A stretch of DNA of 64,000 nucleotides. Source: Acarospora socialis. Its lineage: Eukaryota > Ascomycota > Lecanoromycetes > Acarosporales > Acarosporaceae. The stretch is taken from assembly GCA_025617375.2 (NCBI GenBank), contig JAMYGW020000005.1, positions 682,001 to 746,000 of the forward strand, written 5' to 3'. A program made the position numbers and the translations under genes. Below the pieces are notes generated by a model. That model made no database searches and was not told the origin of the DNA. It saw nothing but the letters and a program-made list of their open reading frames with translations. This document shows positions 58,401-64,000 of this stretch, piece by piece. Within the stretch, counting starts at the first letter, position 1. Every line of letters starts with the position of its first letter.

Positions 58401-58927
58401 TCCCAAACACAGACACCAACCCCACCCTCCCCGCCACCACCCCAAGCACCAAACCCCACGCCCTCCGCATCAACACTTCCTTCCCCATCACCGCCTCCAC
58501 GAACGGCACCCACCACCCCCCCGCCCTCCACCGCGACGACCCCAACGCCAACTTTCCCCCACCCACCTCCGCCAGCACGACGACCAGCACCGGCATCAAC
58601 AGCGTCGCCGGCTCCTCCTTCGCCGACACCGAAACCGCCTCCGTCTCCGAGTCCGGGGGCGGCGGCTACGACGATCTTTCCGCACGGGAGGGGCCGGGAC
58701 GCGAGAAGGAAAGAGAAAGAGTGGGACCGTGGACGGGCGAACTGTCTGCCGTTGTGGGGTTGCAGAAACGGGGGCTGAGGGGCTTGATGGAGGGGCGAAG
58801 GATGCGGGAACGCGGGAGGAGTTTGGGGGCGGGGGTGCTGGCGAATGGGAATGGGGTTGGTCATGGCGGGAGCGGGGGCGGGGGCGGGGGGGTGGAGGGG
58901 GGGAGGGTTGGGTTGGGGATTGCGTGA
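55424..58927 (+). CDS. mds3: Kelch-BTB protein, Mds3/Pmd1-like (1167 aa)
   Basis: Single exon of 3.5 kb. Residues about 287-720 form a Kelch beta-propeller opened by LSGLVCNEYRTTGREPHPLV and LGDKLYVFGGR, with LVCYGGMSP, VVVGGQDS and FVVSGTYL repeats. A split BTB-like region follows: LLAIGGERVPVNSNLL (about 760) and LYLPHTYLTLQTLVHYLYTSALP (about 855), then CSLLQLARPYQIDGLLEATIERL and AAAIFNAAAMAAGGG. This combination is characteristic of Mds3/Pmd1 proteins, which in yeasts are negative regulators of sporulation linked to TOR/pH signalling. The C-terminus is disordered and Gly/Ser-rich. The ~280-residue amino-terminal part is Ser/Pro-rich and of unknown role; a start at Met282 (ATG 56267) would give a more typical protein. 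Track start uses TTG upstream; ATG 55424 is preferred. Confidence 0.9.
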   Translation: MVLFAKDSQLMMVPLDPRERWAPLLSQCPDPVKLQQADISPGLQVFATRLSPQRIVANQSASLQTALRQNKSTPPGRAGAAAFNERRARHIPIVITPSIIQSVLKDSPVLLEAPVNCGHPPHKPTTPKAESDASAGIKSARRKRYVPIVIPEFAQPEGLFPPTPPSAKVEGDTIKSDPLSAPARFQPDMSRPPTSTGRSSTMNSDVSAPSPTNFYAGRFKDSSSTYLADMNSSQSSLNRDIAPNVHQDNEHPKPARTAGLPSQSASASPAAVLPNAANSTPMMGTTQLSGLVCNEYRTTGREPHPLVGATTTILGDKLYVFGGRVLSRTRPRLTSDLYELDLIKRYWSKIETTGDIPPPRYFHSVCSLGEAKLVCYGGMSPSSPSNQPSSTMLPQPGSQDSQPEVVVLSDIHVYDVHTRAWTYIPTADTPQGRYAHCATILPSTAAFASASAPLSAIHHNPSSSNPNQGSIGVALDGSGGAEMVVVGGQDSTNQYIEQISVFNLRSLKWTATNSLGRSCGAYRSVVAPLTGREASRIGKGPSRDSGNSEKQNPSRNSETGSSMLIYSNYNFLDVKLELQVRLSDGTLSEKHMHGQFSPPGLRFPNGGVLDNHFVVSGTYLTSSKQEYALWALDLRTLTWARIDAGGTVFTQGSWNRGVLWNRRNTFVILGNRKRSLVEDYNHRRINFSNICMVELEAFGIYDNPRRTNPTSGYVSVSSPRIPASPPSSKTAWLAGGRPHLTAAEELGQMALGLRELADMDLLAIGGERVPVNSNLLAHRWGPYFIQLLSDCAATNDGEDVATLRGHMHSQTSRNSSITITGSIRTNHSAAATLTNNKHDASNLPTDLRNLPATSRPRTLYLPHTYLTLQTLVHYLYTSALPPPSSPFSTPQILCSLLQLARPYQIDGLLEATIERLHQVLDGRNAAAIFNAAAMAAGGGRGIGVGVGVRTVNGSGALTSSQPPTTSNISTAAEEDDDDGDGDEEPTSFATNHVPNTDTNPTLPATTPSTKPHALRINTSFPITASTNGTHHPPALHRDDPNANFPPPTSASTTTSTGINSVAGSSFADTETASVSESGGGGYDDLSAREGPGREKERERVGPWTGELSAVVGLQKRGLRGLMEGRRMRERGRSLGAGVLANGNGVGHGGSGGGGGGVEGGRVGLGIA

Positions 58928-60185
58928 TTTGCTGGTTGGGATACCCGATTCGTCGGAGCGCAAGAGTGGAGGGAGGAGAGAGGGAGGGAGAGACGGGGAT
59001 TGCTTGTTTTTTCTGGGGATTCGGCTTCCTTCGATTTGGATGGGAGGGAGATTTGTGCACGGCTTCATGATATTGGAGAGATTCGGCGAGAGGAATGAGA
59101 GTGGTTTATCGTAAGGTTTGGGATTTTGAAAGGGGTTTGGTGCGGGAACGGGGGGGTGAACGCCTAGTCCTTTGTATAGTCCAGATTTTACTATCATACC
59201 GTATCGTATACCTCCGTACAGCGAAGTTGTTGAGGTGCTTTGTGGGGCGGAAGTGTCTGGTGCATGAGATACTACCTACGGCTAAGGTATGGCAATACGC
59301 GTGAGTGGCATCGTTACGTTCGCATCACGGGTATGTAACTCTAGGGATGGCCTTATGGCATGCCAGACTCGTATCAAGGTTGGTCTCGTGGCCATTGGAG
59401 TCACATACGGAGTGCACCACTCCACTCCACTCCACAAGAACCGGCAACTCAACCCCTGGCCCGAACCCTGGCAGTACTGTACGAAGTCTGCCCCGTTCCT
59501 CTCCTGCCTCTGAACCGACCAACAAGGAAACGAACATCGAGACTCACGTTGCTTGCAAACAGATGGCAAAACACAAAATAGCGGGAATTCGCTGGTTGTC
59601 ATTGGGCTGCTTTATATTGGATTTGCAGATCTACGAATAAGGCGTATGGGTGGCGGAGCGGACGGGATGCGTGGGAGAGGTGGAGACCGAGGCGGGGTAT
59701 ATGGCAGATGGTAAGGTAGGGCGTAGTAGGGATGGACTTAGAACACGACGGTACACTGTTTTTGATTGCCTAGGTATGCTGCTGGGAACGGCAAAAGTGC
59801 TCTGCGTTGGTTCTTGTTGGAAAGACATTAACATTATGAATTAAGAATTAATCTAAGAATAGTCTGGGTTTCTTTGTGAGTGCTGTGTTCTCTTCGGTCT
59901 GGTTCGGTCTGGTGGTGCACGACAGGTGGTCGGAGTTGCTTCTGTTCGTCTGATTGCTTGACGGCAGACATAGGACGGTTTGTAGAGGGACGGAGATGTA
60001 TCGTGTTGGTGAGAACAAAAGGTCGTTCAGTAGAGGCGTTGGATTAATTAGGGTCGTCGTCAGGTGAGTCTGTAAAGCTCAAGCCGTGTGAATTCGTCAC
60101 GCATTACTCCTATTTCCTATCATCTTATCAGCACTTCTCCTTCTTAAACTACCCCCTAACCAAAAGAAAGAGAGTAAAAGCAAAC
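58928..60185. other. Intergenic, convergent 3' ends
   Basis: 1.26 kb after the Mds3-like gene. Contains a CCACTCCACTCCACTCCAC run near 59418-59436. Frames here lack recognisable features, and no gene is supported. Confidence 0.5.
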
Positions 60186-60906
60186 TCACCCCCAAACCAC
60201 CAACTCCACACACGTGTCACTGCCCGACCCCGCACAATCCGTATCCGCCCGATCGTACGCCCCGTTTTTATAGATACAATACCAGCTATAATCGCCCTCG
60301 TTGTTGACGTTCTCCACATACACAGTCTGACAGCCGTCCGTGGCGGAGCAGCGCTGCTTGCAGATCTCCGACGCCTGCGTCTGCGTGTAGGTCGAGGCCG
60401 CGCCGACGAGAGAGTAGCCGGCGAAGGCGCAGCAGAGGCAGCAGGGCGTTTGGTGCGCGAGTTGCGCGTAGGGGCGAGCTGTGGGGGAGGGCGTTGGGGT
60501 GGAGGTTGGTGTGGAGGTCACTGGGGTCTTGGGTTGGGGGTGGTGATGTTAGCTTTGGGTATTGTGCTATGGGGTTTGTAAGGGGTTGGCTGGAGGGATG
60601 ATGGTGGGTTAGATGGTTTGTGAAACTTACGGAGGAGAGGAGGCATTGGCACGCGCTCGAGATGCGGGATGGGACCTGGGAGCATGCTGCCGTGGCGAAG
60701 GCCGGGAGGGTGGCGGTGGATGCCGGTGCGGTCGAGAGGTACGAGGAGCAGAAGGGCGCGATCTGGGCGCTGGACCGTTTGGCGGAGCGGAGGCAGTTGT
60801 CCGCGTTGCAGCTGGACTGAGCGGTCGTGGAGCATATGAGAGATAGGAGGCCTAAGGTGAAGAGGGAGAACAAGGAAATTGTGGTGGAGGACATGGTAGG
60901 AAACAT
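60186..60906 (-). CDS. small secreted Cys-rich protein with apple-like C-terminal part (205 aa)
   Basis: Two exons on the minus strand: 60631-60906 and 60186-60527. The intron has a GTAAGT donor and AAG acceptor and joins CLLSS to TPVTSTPTSTPTPS. A signal peptide is likely (LFSLFTLGLLSLICSTTAQ). The first part SCNADNCLRSAKR...CSSYLSTAP...ACSQVPSRISSACQCLL is a Cys motif seen in many fungal secreted proteins. After a Thr/Pro/Ser linker (likely O-glycosylated), a second Cys-rich part (CCFAGYSLVG-like, ICKQRCSATDGCQTVYVENV, YSWYCIYKNG) resembles PAN/apple-like folds. Start at the first ATG (60906); a second ATG at 60894 is also possible. Extracellular, function unknown. Confidence 0.78.
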
Positions 60907-62060
60907 GTTTGTCTGATACTGGATATCATTGGAGAGTCTCTGAATTCGGTGCGTCTGAATTCGGTGCGGACGAGGGAGAGCGCTTGAAGAGATGGAAGGG
61001 AAAAGCTTGATGAGATGCTGCCATCAAGTCCATTTATACGGACACAACCAGCGGGCAGAGACCGAGTAAGCCGTACAATCGAGGCGGAGCATACATTTCA
61101 GCTTGGGGCCATTTGACTCCGAGATAGGCAGTCAGTCAATAGAAGCCACGAGGCTCATGGCTCTGTCGCATCGGAGAGTTCCCGAAGTTCCATTACGGCA
61201 ATCAAGTGTGTTGTCGTTCGAGTGATGATGCTCCGTAATGGTGTAGCTCAAGGTACGATGATGGATGTGGTCATGAAAGCTTTGCAGCAAGATGTCCAAA
61301 AAAAGGTACGGGATCTACGGCAGGACACGGTCTCTAACCTGATTGGGATTAGATGATTTTCCGGACGCGAAAGCCTGTGCATGGCCTCCTGGGGCAGAAG
61401 TCCTTGCTGGGAGTCTGTAAGTGTTGGACAGTATCCGCTCCAACCATTCGTGTCACATCGACGACCGGACACGGAAAGCAGATCGTATCTGCATGAGATA
61501 TGCAGATATGCAGGACAGTCATGCAGAGACGCAATGGAAGTCCCGCTTCTAGAGATCATGAGGCATCATGCCAGATACGGTGTACCGAGCTGGGGCTCTT
61601 CCGAGTTCTTTTCGAATTGACTTTCTCCCACTGGGCCTATGGCTGCGCAATAACTTTCCCTACGCAAGATTCCGACGGACAGGAGCATTGGTGTACGGTG
61701 TCTTAGAGAGGGAGACGTAGCATGATGACAATCCATTGCTCTGTGCAAATGACTCGATGTAACCGGACACGTTGCCCGGTGACAACTCATGGGTGTTGCA
61801 TTGCTCCCGAAAATCTGGTGCGAGAAGATACCAGTGGAAACGATTCGAGGCCTGAACTAGTCTTGCTGCAGTATATAAAGGCTTCTCGAAAACGAGATAG
61901 TGAAAAGTCCCACCGCCCAGCACTTGGTATGATGGAAACATATACGGACAAACACTTCCGGTGTGCATTACGCCTTGCACCAACTGATGTATTCTCCCGC
62001 CTGCAGCGGCATGAGCATCCTCCATACAGAGTAGTCCCTCATACACGAAGCATGTAACGT
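60907..62060. other. Gene-free interval
   Basis: 1.15 kb upstream of the small secreted protein and downstream of the membrane protein. It contains an imperfect duplication GAATTCGGTGCGTCTGAATTCGGTGCG near 60952-60969. Frames such as 61660-62046 (-) show no family resemblance. No gene is supported. Confidence 0.45.
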
Positions 62061-63314
62061 CTATTCAAACAAAGAATTTGCATTTGTATTCCACCCATTA
62101 TGTCCATGATGCACGTTCCGTGTGTCAACTGTCACCGCCGGTAGGGGTCGCTTTGGCCTCGGCACAGGCATGTCCTGTAAAACAACCCTTTCATGAAACC
62201 CTCCACCATCTCCATGTTTGGGCGCATTCGATTTGTGTGGTGGCGCATAGTAGTTGGCTGAGCCCTCGTCCTGCCACACGGTTTGCTCCGCGTCTGCTCG
62301 GCGTTGACTCCAGCCTGGCAAGGGACTCGATATGTATCGATCACCCCATCGCTCATCCATGCGCTGATGTCCTGTTGGACGGGTTCGTCTCCTCGAGTAC
62401 CAGAAGACGAAGACGAGTAAGATGCTCAACACAGCGGCGGGAACGCCGAGACCGATGCCGACCTTTGCGCCCACGGAGAGTCCGGACTGCGCCGTTGATT
62501 CGGCGGAGGAAGTGGACGTTGCGGAGACAATGGGGGTTGAGGAGAAAATCGACCCGGTAATTCCTAGCGACGCGCCAGGTTGTGGTTGCTGTTGACAAGC
62601 GGCCTTGAGGATTTTCAGGACTGTAGGCTTCATGTCAGACAACGATATTACGATAAAGAATTGGAGATGCGTGATGGTTGACATACAATTGGAAGGATAG
62701 CTCTGGTCGTCGACCAGAGCATTGCAGGAAGCGCATAGATCCACCCCAGCCATAAAAGATCCATCTTGACAGTATCCATAAGCCGTATTGGAAGTTGGGT
62801 CGGTCAGGTTGGCCTTGAGGGTATCCTGGACGCTTTTGCATGAGCCAAGGCATGGAGTCGATACAGCATCGTGATTGTCCGGGTACCCAAATATACACCA
62901 GTCGATGGCATATCTTAGGTTATCTTCCTCTCGAAGGACCAGAAATCAGTCATGATTATTCTTCCTTCAATGACGATATGCAAGTCAGGAGGCAGTGGAA
63001 GCTCTTGTACACTCACATAAAGCCCAACCCAGATTGGTCTGACCGGTCGCCTTATCCACGGCCGCACTATTCAACTGACAGTCGATGCAGCCTTGAAACC
63101 TTGTGCCATTGGTCGTGCTGTTATACTGAGAATCCTTGCACACGATATCGTAGCCAGATGTGCCGGGAGCGGATGAGTTTTGCGGATCATCGAGGCATAT
63201 TGACGAACAACTCGAGCTAGGTACGACTTCGAGGGTTGACGACGAGGAGATGAAGGCGCTGGCGAATAGAACCAAGTATGAGAGAGAATGACGGTAGGAT
63301 AAGCAGGGGATCAT
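62061..63314 (-). CDS. Cys-rich single-pass membrane surface protein (364 aa)
   Basis: Three exons on the minus strand: 63017-63314, 62687-62923 and 62061-62620; phases agree and sum to 365 codons with stop. Signal peptide at about 1-25, then a Cys-rich outer part (CSSICLDDPQN, CKDSQYNST, FQGCIDCQLNS, WALYNLRYAIDWCIFGYPD, CLGSCKSVQDTL, DLCASCNALV). A Ser/Thr-rich stretch leads to a membrane helix at about 231-253 (VGIGLGVPAAVLSILLVFVF), followed by basic YSRRR and a ~110-residue cytosolic tail. The pattern WALYNLRYA...CxxCxxL is that of a common fungal surface-protein family of unknown function with possible sensor or wall-anchoring roles. Several N-glycosylation sites are present in the outer part. 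Confidence 0.85.
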
Positions 63315-63590
63315 ATTGAATGTGACATTTATAGGTACAGTCGCAACGCTTTAGCCTACCGCTATCAACCATAAGCAGCCGCTACAGCGGCGCACACAAG
63401 GTATGGCGGTAGGGCTGAGACTTGTCGCAATGCCAAGAGCTGAGAGTCATTGAAAGAAGCTCAATGACATGAATTCTCGACTCAGAGAGCGAAAAGAACA
63501 AGACCAAGTAAGGAAGAAGCTGAGTGGCGTTGAAAAGGTAAAGCTTTATCAGAAGGGTGCCCTCGTCCCGACTCCACTGCGCCGCACGCT
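63315..63590. promoter_or_regulatory. Upstream region of the membrane protein gene
   Basis: Short interval with no supported gene. The short frame at 63469-63651 (+) lacks features. Confidence 0.35.
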
Positions 63591-63595
63591 CGCGT

Positions 63596-64000
63596 CTATC
63601 CATGCGCAGCTATATGTAGGTGTGCCGGGACGCAGCTCGTCCAGCAATTAGACATAACGCGGATGCAATCAGTTCTGTCAGTTGTTACGCCCAGCACTTC
63701 TTCCGAGAAGCTGAAAGGGCATGTGCTGGCAACCCTGCTGACAACCTCTAGGTCGGGATCCATGGAGAGATCACTATCTAGCGCCATGAGCAGGTGTTCG
63801 TCTTGGAATCCACCGCTGAATTCCTTGTCAAGTTCATCGTCTGAATACCCTTATGGTTTTCGGAGACACCGCTCTCGAACCAATGTAAAGTCGACAGGTG
63901 CCAGTTGCTGCTCCTGAATGACGGCATTCCCCGCTGCACAAACGGGTGATCCGCAATGGTGGGTTTCACAAGCGCCTCGACACTGGACGGGTCGCTTGTT
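63596..64000 (-). pseudogene. 3' end of an unidentified minus-strand gene, probably broken, running off the window
   Basis: The minus strand shows coding-like residues in one frame (VIQEQQLAPVDFTLVRE, then after an in-frame TAA, YSDDELDKEFSGGFQDEHLL, then MALDSDLSMDPDLEVVSRV) down to a stop at 63596. Further upstream a different frame looks better (SDPSSVEALVKPTIADHPF). A stop and a frame change within 300 bp suggest a pseudogene, although an unseen intron cannot be excluded. Family not recognised. Confidence 0.3.

Noticed and set aside
61660-62046. 128-codon minus-strand frame downstream of the membrane protein
   Set aside because: No signal, domain or family resemblance, and plausible incidental openness.

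Overview
The window looks like a piece of a filamentous ascomycete (Pezizomycotina) chromosome. Host genes carry short 47-110 bp introns with fungal splice sites and belong to typical filamentous-fungus families: a Zn2Cys6 regulator, a SAT4-type membrane protein, a WSC protein, a NACHT-ankyrin NLR, an Mds3/Pmd1-type Kelch protein and Mediator subunit 8. The class cannot be fixed from the sequence alone. No rRNA, tRNA or CRISPR array was found.

Positions 1-24559 are one AT-rich block made of four Ty3/Gypsy-type chromovirus fossils stacked inside each other. Two belong to a family with ~331-360 bp LTRs (A1, A2) and two to a family with ~194 bp LTRs (B1, B2). B1 (+ strand, left end outside the window) is the oldest. 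A1 (+) and B2 (-) sit inside B1's 3' LTR, and A2 (-) sits inside A1's 3' LTR. Every junction has a readable 5-bp target duplication. All four are heavily mutated and broken. The whole block almost lacks CG, CC and GG dinucleotides but keeps CA and TG, which is not the classical CpA-type RIP pattern. The stack sits against a decayed Tc1/mariner-like transposase (about 24600-25660), which is itself interrupted by a short, unmutated solo LTR (25044-25153). A pair of inverted 12-bp repeat blocks follows (25906-26154).

From about 26.6 kb the sequence is ordinary gene-bearing DNA. In order: an alpha/beta hydrolase (-); a SAT4/rhodopsin-domain membrane protein (+); a 596-aa ORF joining an isocitrate/isopropylmalate dehydrogenase-like domain to an isochorismatase-like hydrolase (-); two SAM methyltransferases only 51 bp apart (+); pyruvate kinase (+, eight exons, one GC-AG intron); a Zn2Cys6 transcription factor (-); Mediator subunit 8 (+); two MITE-like elements; a 988-aa PigL_N/NACHT/ankyrin NLR (+); a secreted DUF7908-collagen-WSC protein (-); an MDR quinone oxidoreductase (-); an Mds3/Pmd1-like Kelch-BTB protein (+); two Cys-rich surface or secreted proteins (-); and the end of a broken or unfinished gene at the right edge.

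The hydrolase, SAT4 protein, dehydrogenase/isochorismatase ORF and two methyltransferases (26.6-36.3 kb) could be a small metabolic group next to the repeat block, but no PKS, NRPS, terpene synthase or other backbone enzyme is visible. Pyruvate kinase, Med8 and Mds3 are conserved housekeeping or regulatory genes. Exon boundaries were worked out by hand from reading frame, splice consensus and family resemblance; for each multi-exon model the exon lengths sum to an open frame.
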